Assembly: GCA_030600725.1 (NCBI GenBank) | Contig: JAUVLN010000010.1 | Span: 1-20,680, forward strand | Direction: 5' to 3' | Source: Thermoplasmatota archaeon | GTDB taxonomy: Archaea > Thermoplasmatota > Penumbrarchaeia > Penumbrarchaeales > Penumbrarchaeaceae | DNA length: 20,680 nt | Shown: in pieces, positions 1-8,122 of the stretch | How the letters are laid out: each line of letters begins with the position of its first letter | How positions within the stretch are numbered: position 1 is the stretch's first letter | Translations under genes and position numbers: made by a program | The notes under the pieces: model-generated | Databases searched by the model: none | What the model was told of the DNA's origin: nothing | Seen by the model: only the letters and a program-made list of their open reading frames with translations

Positions 1-2
1 AG

Positions 3-308
3 GGGATGCATGTTGTTGTGAACTATGGTTTGTATTCTCCGAGGTATGTTCGAAAGGCAGTAGTCCAGTCAATATTTGATACGACAGGTGAAGTTATCGA
101 TCCTCGTAATCTTTCGTGGCGTTCTTCGATGATATTGAATACTGGCATTGATCCATTATCTTGTCCTTTTTGCAGACGTGAGATGTTGGAGGTATATTTG
201 GTATACAAGTGCAGTAATGGTTTGAGTCCAAGGTGTAGATTATCGTGGGATGATCTATCCGCAATAGATTATCCTTCTGAGGAGATGTATATCACTTCAC
301 TGTCTTAG
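3..308 (+). pseudogene. IS91-like (Y2) transposase, C-terminal part only
   Basis: The frame is open to the left edge, so this is the tail of a longer gene or a remnant; which of the two cannot be decided here. The visible ~100 residues contain HVVVNYGLYSPRYVRK, which resembles the 'H.VRYYG.YS...R' stretch of IS91/IS801-type transposases. It is followed by DPLSCPFCRREM, matching the 'DPL.CP.C...M' zinc-ribbon tail typical of that family, with two more cysteines about 16-25 residues later. The catalytic HUH and tyrosine region would lie outside the window. A hairpin terminator follows 3 nt after the stop. Family assignment is from motif memory only and moderately sure. Confidence 0.55.
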
Positions 309-311
309 TTT

Positions 312-331
312 GCTCCGAAGGAGCTTTTTTT
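312..331 (+). terminator. Hairpin plus T-run terminator after the transposase end
   Basis: GCTCC-GAA-GGAGC is followed directly by seven T residues, starting 3 nt after the TAG stop of the transposase fragment. A 5-bp GC-rich stem plus T-run would stop transcription in bacteria, and the T-run alone can do so in archaea. Confidence 0.65.
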
Positions 332-377
332 ATTTGTTCATCACGCATTCAATCCTCTCTTCTAACCCTCCCGTCCC

Positions 378-423
378 GATATAGGGTCCCGGTCATGTAC
401 GCATGAATATTGGGCCCTATATC
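378..423. repeat. Long imperfect palindrome with nested stem
   Basis: GATATAGGGTCCC (378-390) pairs with GGGCCCTATATC (412-423) through 12 bp including one G-T pair. Inside it TCATG and CATGA form a second 5-bp stem around a 4-nt loop. The element lies in a gene-free stretch (309-574) that otherwise shows only the R motif at 553. It may be a transposon end, a cruciform site or a structured RNA; nothing else distinguishes these. Confidence 0.5.
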
Positions 424-552
424 ACTCCTGTTAGGTTTATCGGTAAGAAGAAGAGAGGGTTTCTACAGAGCCTATTGAGCCGAGTTACCAAATCAATGAA
501 TCAATGGTCTTCCAGAAATCACATTAAAAGGAGACTTGAACTAAAAATAGAG

Positions 553-569
553 TGGGCCAGCCCGAGTCC
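553..569 (+). repeat. R motif copy 1 (tRNA 3'-end-like)
   Basis: TGGGCCAGCCCGAGTCC differs from the copy at 6359 by one base. Its first 12 bases differ from the reverse complement of the tRNA(CAT) 3' end at 8568 also by one base. It sits 5 nt beyond the stop codon of the flavodoxin gene. On the minus strand GTGG/CCAC could also form a small 3'-UTR hairpin. Confidence 0.55.
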
Positions 570-574
570 ACCCT

Positions 575-1111
575 TTAATCAATTTTCGAATTTTTCCTGA
601 CAAGATCGATCAGATCTCTGATATTTCCCCTATCGGTGAAATCCACTGGTTCCTCGAATGCCGCAAGCATGCCCTGTTCATCCTCTGTTAAGTCCTTCTT
701 TTTCTGGAGCATCTTTTTCATCATCATCATAAGCATCCTATCCTTCATGTTCAGCTTATCATAATTGAATCCGCCTCTTAGATAGAAGAAGGCAATGTTT
801 TTCTGATCTTCTTTGGTGAAGTTCTTATCCCATACCTCATCAATTTCCTCCTTTTTTCCAGATGATGCCCCTGTTGCAAACAGGACAATGTTCTTTCCCT
901 TCAATTTGTGCAGGTTTTTATTGATCAGTTTGATCCCGTTGATACCTCCTGCGTAAAGTCCCCCGCCGAAAACGATCGTATCATAATCCTTCAGATCTTC
1001 GACCTTAACATCATTCGTACGAACGGCTTTTACGGATAGCTCATCTGCGATCCATTTAGCGTATTTTTCAACAAAACCGGTTTTTGAGCTGTAGACCACG
1101 ATTGCCTTCAT
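575..1111 (-). CDS. Flavodoxin-domain protein (flavodoxin_5 / HemG-like)
   Basis: The product (178 aa) begins with a flavodoxin strand and FMN phosphate loop (IVVYSSKTGFVEKYA, residues 4-18). It continues with YDTIVFGGGLYAGGI and KNIVLFATGAS, the second and third beta strands of the fold, with the YAG turn as flavin-binding loop. This pattern fits the flavodoxin_5 group, which includes HemG-type protoporphyrinogen oxidase and unassigned flavin reductases; the substrate cannot be read from sequence. Odd features are a run of five methionines and a lysine-rich stretch near residues 125-140. ATG at 1111 is chosen over GTG at 1120 because GGTGATC lies just before it and would overlap the GTG. A TTTATA element near 1153-1158 on the minus strand could serve as TATA box. 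The gene is flanked by R motifs at 553 and 1169. Confidence 0.8.
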   Translation of the reverse strand: MKAIVVYSSKTGFVEKYAKWIADELSVKAVRTNDVKVEDLKDYDTIVFGGGLYAGGINGIKLINKNLHKLKGKNIVLFATGASSGKKEEIDEVWDKNFTKEDQKNIAFFYLRGGFNYDKLNMKDRMLMMMMKKMLQKKKDLTEDEQGMLAAFEEPVDFTDRGNIRDLIDLVRKNSKID

Positions 1112-1168
1112 TTGGATCACCAGGTTATAATTTTTAGTAAAGTTCGAAGCTATAAAGGTTTTTATCGA

Positions 1169-1180
1169 GCCAGGCCGGGG
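1169..1180 (+). repeat. R motif variant at IS110 breakpoint
   Basis: GCCAGGCCGGGG keeps the CCAGGCCGG core of the R motif. It directly precedes the point where recognisable IS110 coding sequence begins, so it marks the truncation boundary. It is weaker than the other copies because the leading TGG is missing. Confidence 0.35.
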
Positions 1181-1182
1181 TC

Positions 1183-1980
1183 ACCATGGACACCTACATG
1201 ACCGATATCTTAGGTAACTCCGGCAGAGCGATCATCGAGGCAATGATCGATGGAGAGAACGTGGAGGATGCTGCGATGCTCGCAAAGGGGAAGCTGCGGC
1301 CGAAGATACCCGAGATCGTCGAGGCTGTTCAGTATCCGCTCTCTGAGCACTATCGTGTGGTCCTTGCACGGTACTGGAGGCTTCTGTTGTCGGTGGAAGG
1401 AACTCGAATCGCTCTATATTGAGATCGAAGAGAAGATTAAGCCCTATCGTTCCGTCATCGACCACCTTAGCACCATGCCCGGTATCGGGCGAAAGGTCGC
1501 CCGTGGGATCGTATCGGAGATCGGTGTTGACATGGCCGTCTTCCCCACTGCGAAGAACCTATGTTCGTGGGCGAAAGTATGCCCTGGGAACAACAGTAGC
1601 GGTGGTAAGCGAATGAGTGTCGGAGCTCGAAAGGTAACCGGTATCTGCGAGCCTACCTTGGAGAGGCCGCATGGTCTGCCGTTCGTGCACGGAAGAGCGC
1701 ATTTCGACACCAGTATCTTCATCGGGCTTCGAGGTTGGGCAAGAAGAAGGCGATCGTGTCCATCATGCACAGGATGTTGAGGACCATCCATACAATGATC
1801 CTCCACGGTCTTGACTACATCGATACATACGAGCAGGATCGTCACAATGATTCACGTTTTGGGTCGGTTCGGTCTGTTGTTCGGAGACTGACCAACGAGG
1901 ATCTGGTGAGAGAGCTTCTTGCTCGTGGTGCTCATAGTGTGTCATGGACCTGGGATGGTCAGGATCTTGCTCCTGTGTAA
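1183..1980 (+). pseudogene. IS110-family transposase, 5'-truncated with two frameshifts
   Basis: Coding sequence runs in three pieces: frame 1 from 1186 to about 1392, frame 2 from about 1394 to 1633, and frame 1 again from 1633 to the TAA at 1980. The middle piece holds LSTMPGIGRKVARGIVSEIG and the serine-containing SSGGKRMS block of the transposase_20 (PF02371) catalytic half. Reading across the second shift restores GNRYLRAYLGEAAW and LGKKKAIVSIMHRML, the usual IS110 C-terminal signature. The second shift is explained by loss of one G in the run at 1633. The whole N-terminal DEDD (RuvC-like) domain is absent; the remnant starts at YMTDILGNSGR. It cannot make an active transposase. Confidence 0.85.
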
Positions 1981-2058
1981 TCGTTGTGAGATTAAAAGGG
2001 CGTGTCATCGTACCCCCGGGGAGTTCATCCCTTTGCATTCTTTGTTTAGCATTGCTTT

Positions 2059-2164
2059 TCGATCAACGAATGATCCAACGTAATGGCCAGTAGTTGTCAA
2101 GGTGGATTTTCGTCCCACGAAGGTCATAGATGCACAAAGGTCACAATGATAGATCGTTGTTCGA
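2059..2164. repeat. Spaced 11-bp inverted repeat upstream of exoprotein gene
   Basis: TCGATCAACGA (2059-2069) and TCGTTGTTCGA (2154-2164) are inverted with one mismatch. Between them AAGGTCA occurs twice (2120-2126 and 2137-2143). The stretch 1981-2250 carries no convincing gene. These could be regulatory sites for the exoprotein gene or remains of an insertion end; support is weak. Confidence 0.25.
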
Positions 2165-2250
2165 CCACCGGAAGGTGTGACATGTACGACGTTTGCACCA
2201 AAACCATTAAGATGTATTCGATATGTGATTTTCCATTAGGAGGTATATAT

Positions 2251-5200
2251 ATGCTCTTTCGCAGAGAGCTCGCTACAAAGATAATCCCCGCCTGTCTGAT
2301 CACATTTGTATTTCTCTTTCAATCGTTTCCTGCAGATGGAGACGGAGGTTTCATACCGGTCGGTGATTTCAACGTGTACGAGCCCGGACAGAACGCCATG
2401 ATCTGCTGGAACGGGGATATCGAGAGATTGTATCTGTCCGTTAACATAAGGGCAGATGAGGACACGGAGGGGGTCCATATCGTTCCATTCCCCTCCATGC
2501 CGAAGATAACACTGGGAAACATCACCGTGTTCGATAACCTAACGAGGGCATTCCAGAGTAAATTGAACCACAGATACGGATACGGCGAAGGCGGCTATAA
2601 CGATGATGCGGGGGGAAACGCCAGCTTCGAGATAGAGCTGCAGGAGCTGATAGGGGAGCACAATGTTACAGTGATCAAGGTCACCGACCCCGAGAATTTC
2701 AGGGATCAGGTGGATGGCCTCCTCACATCCATCGGACTGTCAATCGAAAGATGGCCCGAGGGGATCAACGACGTGATAATGGACTACACGCTGCGGGATT
2801 TCAGATACTTCTCTATCGACAGGTTTCCCATCAAGAAAGAGGAGAGGTCCATCGATCCCCTAGTGTACGAGTTCGAGACCGAGGAACTGGTATTCCCCCT
2901 CGAGATCTCGTCCATCCTGAAGGGACATTCCTCGGTGACACTTGGCATATTCGTTCCGGAGGACCTCCCAATAGACCCGAGTCTGGGAATGGATTCCGTA
3001 TACTACATCGGAGAGGCCTACTTCACCAGGGAGGAGGTGCTGGAGATCGACGGGGGTCTGGAGGACATGTTCGACGGGGACTGTGTGGGCATCTACTTCA
3101 AGCGTTACGTGGACCTGGAGACATTGTCGGAAGATTTCATAATCGGGACATACAGCGACACGATCTGGATGAGGTCCTCGGAAATGTGCGAGAGGTACAT
3201 CCATGCGGACATGAACGGAATACATAGGCCCAGGCTCCTTCTCTATTCAACCGATCCCGGAGATTCTGTCGATACAATCACCTACATGGACGAGCAAATC
3301 GGCAGTACATTGTGGAAGACGCGAATCGAGTTCACTGAGGAAGAGAAATCAGAAGGCAGACGGGTCATATTTGATGACCTGGACGGAGATGGGAAAGAGG
3401 ATATCCTGATCGTAGATTACTTCGATGATAGACAGTATATCACAAGACTGGACCCGTATGATGGATCTGAACTCTGGCAGACCCAATTGTCCTATTCCCC
3501 GAAAACCTGGGATTGGAAATTGAATCCGGGCTCCTACAACGCTCTCGAAGATGCCAATTCGATAATGCATATCCTGATCCCGACGATGACCAGGAACAGA
3601 TTCCTGATCCTGAAGCTTGACGACGGGTCTTTCAGGTACCGAGATCCTTTGATTGACGATCTCAGCATCGGATGGGTCAACATTGTCAGCTCTTCAGATG
3701 AAGATAGGGTGCTTTTCTGGTCAGATGGAAAAACCCACCTCTGGAATCCCTGGCCCTACAACAATGGGGAGCTTATCTGGAACCACCCATGCACCGGAAA
3801 TGGGTACCACTACATTCCCTCATCCATTGATGGAAGTAACGCGGATCTTATTATTCACGCTGCTGATGGCGTTTATCATATCCTGAATGCCTTGACGGGG
3901 GAGAAAATCTCCGAATGGAGGCATGCAGGATACCTATCCATTATTGCAGGAGACATCAATCATAAGGATAAGATGGAAGGATTGTTTGAGATAGTATCTT
4001 ATGGATCGGAGTCAAATACATATGGTTTTCACAAACTGGACCTAATTTCCGGCGAAGAACTCTGGAATATTAACATAAATACCGAAAGATATCCGAAAGA
4101 TATCAGAGTTTTCGACCTGGATGGGGATGGAACAGATGAGATCATCATTCGATGGCATACCGATTATCGATGGACTGACGGCAGGTTGGACTGGCTTTGC
4201 CTCACAACCATACATGATAGATTGACCGGGGAAATGATCTGGGAAGGGGATTATCGGCTTCTGGACGCGGGAATGGATTGCGACAATGACGGAATTCCGG
4301 AGATCCTTCTTGAGAACAGGGATGAGATGGTCGATATAGAGCCGATTGATGGATCCCAGGTCTTCAGATTGAACAAAGGTGTACCCGAGGAGATAAGATA
4401 TTACAAATCCGACTGTCTGGAATGGGGCGATTTCAACGGCGACGGTTTCGATGATCTCCTTGTTAGATCGTATCACTACAAGATGGGAGTCGGGGGATAC
4501 GAGGGGATATCGGATCTATCCCTGATCGATGGATATGAGAGGAAATTCGACGAGATCGTGAGGTTCCCCGGTCCGATACGGGAAGCATATGCATCACCCG
4601 AGAACAACCCGATGAACTATGTCATGGTTCGATCGGGAACGAGAATCTACAGCCTACCTCTTCGATCAACGGTAACACTGGAATCCGATAGACAGATAGT
4701 CTCGAAGGGCGGTCGGGCTGCGATCATCGCAAACGTAAGGGGTAATGACGGTCCCGTGACAGATGCAGAGGTCGTCTGGGGATCGAATGTGGATGGAGAC
4801 GATTTCTCGGAGACGGAGGGGGTTCTCCCGGGAACCTATATGACCAAATGGACCGCCCCCAGGGATTTCATTGGCAGGGTAGTTATAACGGCAGAGGTGA
4901 GAACGCCCAATTCGGCATTGGATGTGGCATCCACCGATCTGACGGTCGTTGAGGGGCCGGAGATAGACCCCGGTACAGACACAAACGTATCGGCCAGATT
5001 CATGCCAGGCATTGTCGAGCTCGATCAGAGTGCTGCGATCTATGTGTCGCTGTCGGGATCCTACGACCCTTACGATGTCCTAATTGATGTCGCTGACATC
5101 AACTCCCGGGGCGAGATCCTTCCCTTCCAAAAGATATCAGATTCCTTCTGGATATCGAGTTACATACCACGCGGCAACACCGGAACCAGATACCTCTACA

Positions 5201-6123
5201 TGAAGGTCATCTCGAACAACGTGCTGATATGGGACGGGATCCTTGAGCTGTTCGTCCTGGAGCCAGATGATACGGGATCGGATGAAGTAAAGGATCCATC
5301 GATATCCTCATTCATCGTACCCGATACGGTCTACCAGGGATCGAATGTCACACTCCTGGTGAACTGCGAGAATCTGGTTGACATCATAGGTGTGGAATTC
5401 ACCGCCTCCGATAATATCTTACTTGGAGGCTTCAGCGAATTCAGAGCGATTTCCGACAGCATTCTGTACTGTATCTACAACGTACCTGTCTGGGAAGGGC
5501 CCATCACCATTTTGGTCGAGGTCCGAAAGGACGATATCGTCATCGCCAGATCCTCATCGATACTCAACGTCATCAAGGAGGGGGATCCGCCAATGGAGCC
5601 CGGCAGTACATCCGATGATTTCGAGGTGACGTACTACCTAACGCCCAGAGATCTGGAACCCGGAGAGGATCAGCATCTGTTCATCTTCTCCCAGAGGAAC
5701 GGAAACCTGCTGTCTGATATCTCCTTCTCGGTTGTAAATATGCCGGAAGGATGGAGCTACAGCAGCGAGGATGATCAGGAACTGGATGGAATCCACATCA
5801 TCCTCACAAACGGTAAGGATGCATCCGGACCGATGATCATCTGGCTGCAGGATGAAAGCGGAAATACCCAGTATCTATCAATCTATCTTGAGTGGCCATC
5901 CGGAGAGGAACCTGACGAGGGAGAAACGGATACCGACGATGATGAAAGGGATCCCCCAAAACAGGATATTGGTTTATTCCTCGTGATATTCGCAGTTATC
6001 CTGTTGGGTGTGGCCATAGTGTTCTTCACAATATTTCTCTCGAGGAAGAACCTAAAGAACAGGGACAGAAACATTGACATAACGGATGCGGCCATGTTGG
6101 ACCTTCACCGTAGGAAGAGGTGA
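2251..6123 (+). CDS. Large secreted, membrane-anchored propeller/Ig-like exoprotein
   Basis: The product is 1290 aa. ATG 2251 is chosen because AGGAGGT lies at 2238-2244 and it opens a classic signal peptide (residues 1-28, hydrophobic IIPACLITFVFLFQSFPA). Residues ~40-260 begin with EPGQNAMICW and continue to VPFPSMPKITLGN, reminiscent of DUF2330-type extracellular domains. Residues ~290-790 look like a PQQ/FG-GAP beta-propeller: repeated 'DG.ELW' turns plus calcium-binding loops DLDGDGKED (~375), DLDGDGTDE (~620), DCDNDGIPE (~675) and DFNGDGFDD (~726). Four Ig-like beta domains start near 806, 909, 1018 and 1123. A very acidic stalk (EPDEGETDTDDDERD) precedes one membrane helix (~1240-1264) and a basic cytoplasmic tail. 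It is therefore a type I surface protein, probably for adhesion or S-layer-associated binding; the ligand is unknown. Confidence 0.85.
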   Translation: MLFRRELATKIIPACLITFVFLFQSFPADGDGGFIPVGDFNVYEPGQNAMICWNGDIERLYLSVNIRADEDTEGVHIVPFPSMPKITLGNITVFDNLTRAFQSKLNHRYGYGEGGYNDDAGGNASFEIELQELIGEHNVTVIKVTDPENFRDQVDGLLTSIGLSIERWPEGINDVIMDYTLRDFRYFSIDRFPIKKEERSIDPLVYEFETEELVFPLEISSILKGHSSVTLGIFVPEDLPIDPSLGMDSVYYIGEAYFTREEVLEIDGGLEDMFDGDCVGIYFKRYVDLETLSEDFIIGTYSDTIWMRSSEMCERYIHADMNGIHRPRLLLYSTDPGDSVDTITYMDEQIGSTLWKTRIEFTEEEKSEGRRVIFDDLDGDGKEDILIVDYFDDRQYITRLDPYDGSELWQTQLSYSPKTWDWKLNPGSYNALEDANSIMHILIPTMTRNRFLILKLDDGSFRYRDPLIDDLSIGWVNIVSSSDEDRVLFWSDGKTHLWNPWPYNNGELIWNHPCTGNGYHYIPSSIDGSNADLIIHAADGVYHILNALTGEKISEWRHAGYLSIIAGDINHKDKMEGLFEIVSYGSESNTYGFHKLDLISGEELWNININTERYPKDIRVFDLDGDGTDEIIIRWHTDYRWTDGRLDWLCLTTIHDRLTGEMIWEGDYRLLDAGMDCDNDGIPEILLENRDEMVDIEPIDGSQVFRLNKGVPEEIRYYKSDCLEWGDFNGDGFDDLLVRSYHYKMGVGGYEGISDLSLIDGYERKFDEIVRFPGPIREAYASPENNPMNYVMVRSGTRIYSLPLRSTVTLESDRQIVSKGGRAAIIANVRGNDGPVTDAEVVWGSNVDGDDFSETEGVLPGTYMTKWTAPRDFIGRVVITAEVRTPNSALDVASTDLTVVEGPEIDPGTDTNVSARFMPGIVELDQSAAIYVSLSGSYDPYDVLIDVADINSRGEILPFQKISDSFWISSYIPRGNTGTRYLYMKVISNNVLIWDGILELFVLEPDDTGSDEVKDPSISSFIVPDTVYQGSNVTLLVNCENLVDIIGVEFTASDNILLGGFSEFRAISDSILYCIYNVPVWEGPITILVEVRKDDIVIARSSSILNVIKEGDPPMEPGSTSDDFEVTYYLTPRDLEPGEDQHLFIFSQRNGNLLSDISFSVVNMPEGWSYSSEDDQELDGIHIILTNGKDASGPMIIWLQDESGNTQYLSIYLEWPSGEEPDEGETDTDDDERDPPKQDIGLFLVIFAVILLGVAIVFFTIFLSRKNLKNRDRNIDITDAAMLDLHRRKR

Positions 6124-6133
6124 CCCACGCACA

Positions 6134-6357
6134 TCAGGACATAAGTTCATTGATGTCGATCCCGGGGAACTCCTCGAGAACGGGTCCTCTATCGTATCCG
6201 CTCCTGAGAAGATCTTATAGTCTCTACCGGAGGGGATGATGCTCAGCTCTCCGTCCTGAAAATCCCTTGTAGGCTCCTTCCCCATGAAGTACCTGTCCAG
6301 AAACAGGGCGAGGGCCAATACCTCCGAATGCGGCTGGTTGGTTACGCTGATGTTGAA
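6134..6357 (-). pseudogene. aTrm56 (tRNA C56 2'-O-methyltransferase) C-terminal remnant
   Basis: Reading the minus strand from 6357 gives FNISVTNQPHSEVLALALFL, then DRYFMGKE and LSIIPSGRDYKIF. This matches the C-terminal third of the archaeal SPOUT enzyme aTrm56, where the family has 'DYN.A.GNQPHSEVAALA..LDR' followed by 'I.IVP..RGKKV'. The N-terminal two thirds, including most of the SAM-binding knot, are missing: coding similarity stops within one codon of the R motif at 6359. After ~6195 the open frame becomes implausible, while the neighbouring frame gives GPVLEEFPGIDINELMS and a TGA at 6134, which suggests a one-base deletion. A functional copy should exist elsewhere in the genome. Confidence 0.7.
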
Positions 6358-6358
6358 A

Positions 6359-6375
6359 TGGGCCAGGCCGAGTCC
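6359..6375 (+). repeat. R motif copy at aTrm56 breakpoint
   Basis: TGGGCCAGGCCGAGTCC matches the copy at 553 except for one base, and its first 12 bases match the tRNA(CAT) 3' end exactly. It replaces the missing N-terminal part of the aTrm56 remnant and lies upstream of the AbiE pair. Confidence 0.6.
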
Positions 6376-6442
6376 CCACTAATGATCTTGTTGTATCGCC
6401 TGGTTCATCACATGGTTTTGCTGAACAATGGAACCAAAATGT

Positions 6443-6473
6443 TGATATATGACATGATATTATATGTATATTT
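6443..6473 (+). promoter_or_regulatory. AT-rich promoter with possible operator of abiE genes
   Basis: GATATATGACATGATATTAT continues into ATGTATATTTG. It contains TATA-like cores about 33 and 50 nt before the AbiEii start and an imperfect dyad (ATATATGACAT against ATGTATAT). AbiEi antitoxins commonly repress their own promoter by binding inverted repeats, so this is a candidate operator. No exact dyad is visible. Confidence 0.35.
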
Positions 6474-6496
6474 GTTAATGATATGAAGTGATAAAA

Positions 6497-7309
6497 ATGG
6501 ATTGGAATGAGATCGAAGCGTTGGCCCGGATGTTGAATGCACGTGTCAAGAGTGTATATCAAGAAGAGATGCAAAAAGCGATACTAACATCCTTATCAAG
6601 AAAGGGATGCTTTGATGATATCGTATTCCACGGTGGAACCGCTCTTAGGCTATTCCACGGCAATCCACGTTTCTCCGAGGATATCGATCTTGTTTTGAAA
6701 GAGGGAAATGAATACTTTGATCTATCAGAATACATGGTCAATGTGGAACGGACCTGTCTTGATACATTTCCCTTCTTACAAGATGTGAAGGTGAAAGTTC
6801 AGAAGAATGAACATGAACTACAGAGGTACATTTTAAAGGCCATTTCCGAGGACCCCAGGAAGAATATCAGGGTCCATATCGAGATTGCAGATGTTCATTC
6901 ATATCAAAATAGCCCGAAGATCTTGAATTTCCCCCCCTTTCAACCGGCTGTGAGAGTTGAGGATGAAGAGGAGATCCTGGCAGATAAGGTTCGAGCCCTT
7001 GGTTACAGGCCCTTCCTGAAAGGTAGAGATCTCTGGGACATATATTTCTTGAATTCAGAGAGATCGGTGGAACTGGATATGGGTCTTGTGTTTAGGAAGA
7101 TCGATGATTACAATGAAAATGTTAGCGAGGTCGAGGTTAGATATGAAAATATCAAAAAGAAGATCCGGGTAGAAGGTCTTTCGATCCTCTCTTATGAAAT
7201 GGACAGGTTCCTTCCAAAACAGGTTCTTGATAGCTACAGGCCGATCTACAATAAGATCCTGGATTCCGTGATCGAGCTCATTTCAGGATTCGAAGGAAAA
7301 GGAGTGTGA
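6497..7309 (+). CDS. abiEii: AbiEii-type nucleotidyltransferase toxin
   Basis: The 270-aa product has the nucleotidyltransferase signature FHGGTALRLFHG (44-55) and RFSEDIDLVL (58-67), with D62 and D64 as metal ligands. Further on ADKVRAL and KGRDLWDIYFL are the conserved C-terminal blocks of the AbiEii/DUF1814 family. Known members transfer nucleotides to the 3' end of tRNAs and stop growth, giving abortive phage defence or plasmid stabilisation. ATG 6497 is preferred to GTG 6488 because GTGAT sits just upstream as ribosome site. The antitoxin gene follows with overlapping or nearly overlapping ends. The usual order in bacterial systems is antitoxin first, so this pair is reversed. The pair lies between R motif copies at 6359 and 7929. 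A tRNA gene lies ~0.65 kb downstream of the pair, which may or may not be meaningful. Confidence 0.88.
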   Translation: MDWNEIEALARMLNARVKSVYQEEMQKAILTSLSRKGCFDDIVFHGGTALRLFHGNPRFSEDIDLVLKEGNEYFDLSEYMVNVERTCLDTFPFLQDVKVKVQKNEHELQRYILKAISEDPRKNIRVHIEIADVHSYQNSPKILNFPPFQPAVRVEDEEEILADKVRALGYRPFLKGRDLWDIYFLNSERSVELDMGLVFRKIDDYNENVSEVEVRYENIKKKIRVEGLSILSYEMDRFLPKQVLDSYRPIYNKILDSVIELISGFEGKGV

Positions 7310-7314
7310 TCGCC

Positions 7315-7917
7315 ATGAAGGTCAATGATTGGATGGACTTCTTCAGGGAACACTCCATCAAGAAGATCTTCTCACTGAACGATCTTAAGGTCCTGACCGG
7401 TGAGAATACGTCAACCATTTCCGTTCAACTCTCAAGATTGTCACGGTCTGGATTGGTTGAGAATCCGATCAAAGGCTGGTATACAAATCCATTCAACATT
7501 CCAGATCCCGAGGAATTATCGATGGTCCTGAGGGCTCCTTGCTATCTTTCCATGGAATATGCTCTTTCCAGGCATGGCATCCTGAGTCAGGATGTTCACA
7601 CCTACACGATGGTAACGACAAAGCTTCCACATACTTACCGAAGTGACGACGATATCTTTGAATACCATCAGATCAAAAGGTCCCTGTTTTGGGGATTTAA
7701 AATTGAGGGAACGGTCCAGGTCGCAGAACCTGAGAAGGCTCTCCTCGATCTGATATATGTCAGGATCACGAGAAATCGGGATGCAAAGGAGAATGCAATA
7801 CTTTCATTAATTGACGATATGTATATTGAGGAGCTTGATGGAAAGAAGGCTCTTGATCTTTCAAAAAGATTCGACAGAAAGACAAAGGAATTCACAGTCA
7901 AGATATTAGACACGTAA
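7315..7917 (+). CDS. abiEi: AbiEi-type winged-helix antitoxin/repressor
   Basis: The 200-aa product starts with a winged helix-turn-helix (residues ~14-55: FSLNDLKVLTG, then TISVQLSRLSRSGLVENP and GWYT). It continues with the AbiEi body: LSMEYALSRHGILSQ, a beta-rich VTTKLPHTY segment, and VAEPEKALLDLIY, which is a hallmark of AbiEi and related transcriptional antitoxins. It should neutralise AbiEii (type IV system) and bind the promoter. ATG 7315 follows GTGATC and is preferred; an in-frame GTG at 7306 would overlap the toxin stop codon. The gene ends 12 nt before the first array element. Confidence 0.82.
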   Translation: MKVNDWMDFFREHSIKKIFSLNDLKVLTGENTSTISVQLSRLSRSGLVENPIKGWYTNPFNIPDPEELSMVLRAPCYLSMEYALSRHGILSQDVHTYTMVTTKLPHTYRSDDDIFEYHQIKRSLFWGFKIEGTVQVAEPEKALLDLIYVRITRNRDAKENAILSLIDDMYIEELDGKKALDLSKRFDRKTKEFTVKILDT

Positions 7918-7929
7918 ACAAATACAAGT

Positions 7930-8122
7930 GGGCCAGGCCGGATAATCTGGTATTATTGAATGTTAAGCTTGGGTAATGTTTATCTCTTAAACATTCAACT
8001 TCCGCAAAATCAGTTGATTAATGTTTAGATGGCGATTTTGCTAAGTCCTTGAGTAAATGACGGAGTCATTTGGGAGAGGTAAACAAAATCTGCGATTTTG
8101 TGATATCGAATCCGGCCCGCCC
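7930..8122. repeat. Palindromic structured element, copy A1
   Basis: A 193-nt unit bounded by GGGCCAGGCCGGAT (7930-7943) and its near inverse ATCCGGCCCGCCC (8110-8122). Internal hairpins are H1 (7956-7967 with 7986-7998, 12 bp with one bulge), H2 (8004-8011 with 8034-8041, 8 bp), H3 (8055-8061 with 8065-8071, 7 bp, GGA loop) and H4 (8083-8090 with 8094-8101, 8 bp, TGC loop). It is identical to copy A2 over 71, 51 and 30 nt blocks. No ORF of note. It could be a non-autonomous mobile element or a non-coding RNA; strand unknown. Confidence 0.8.

Noticed and set aside
403..600. 65-codon plus-strand frame
   Set aside because: It overlaps the palindrome arm, the R motif and the end of the flavodoxin gene, has low-complexity content and no recognisable motif.
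2080..2106. Resemblance to the 5' end of the tRNA(CAT): ATGGCCAGTAG followed by GGTGGA
   Set aside because: It needs two gaps, and nothing of the anticodon or T arm follows; probably chance.
2751..3227. 158-codon plus-strand frame within the exoprotein gene
   Set aside because: Alternative frame of a well supported long gene, with Arg/Gly-rich content typical of a shadow frame.
6052..6318. 88-codon minus-strand frame as an intact gene
   Set aside because: Only its upstream part carries aTrm56 similarity. The rest runs antisense into the exoprotein gene and lacks coding character.
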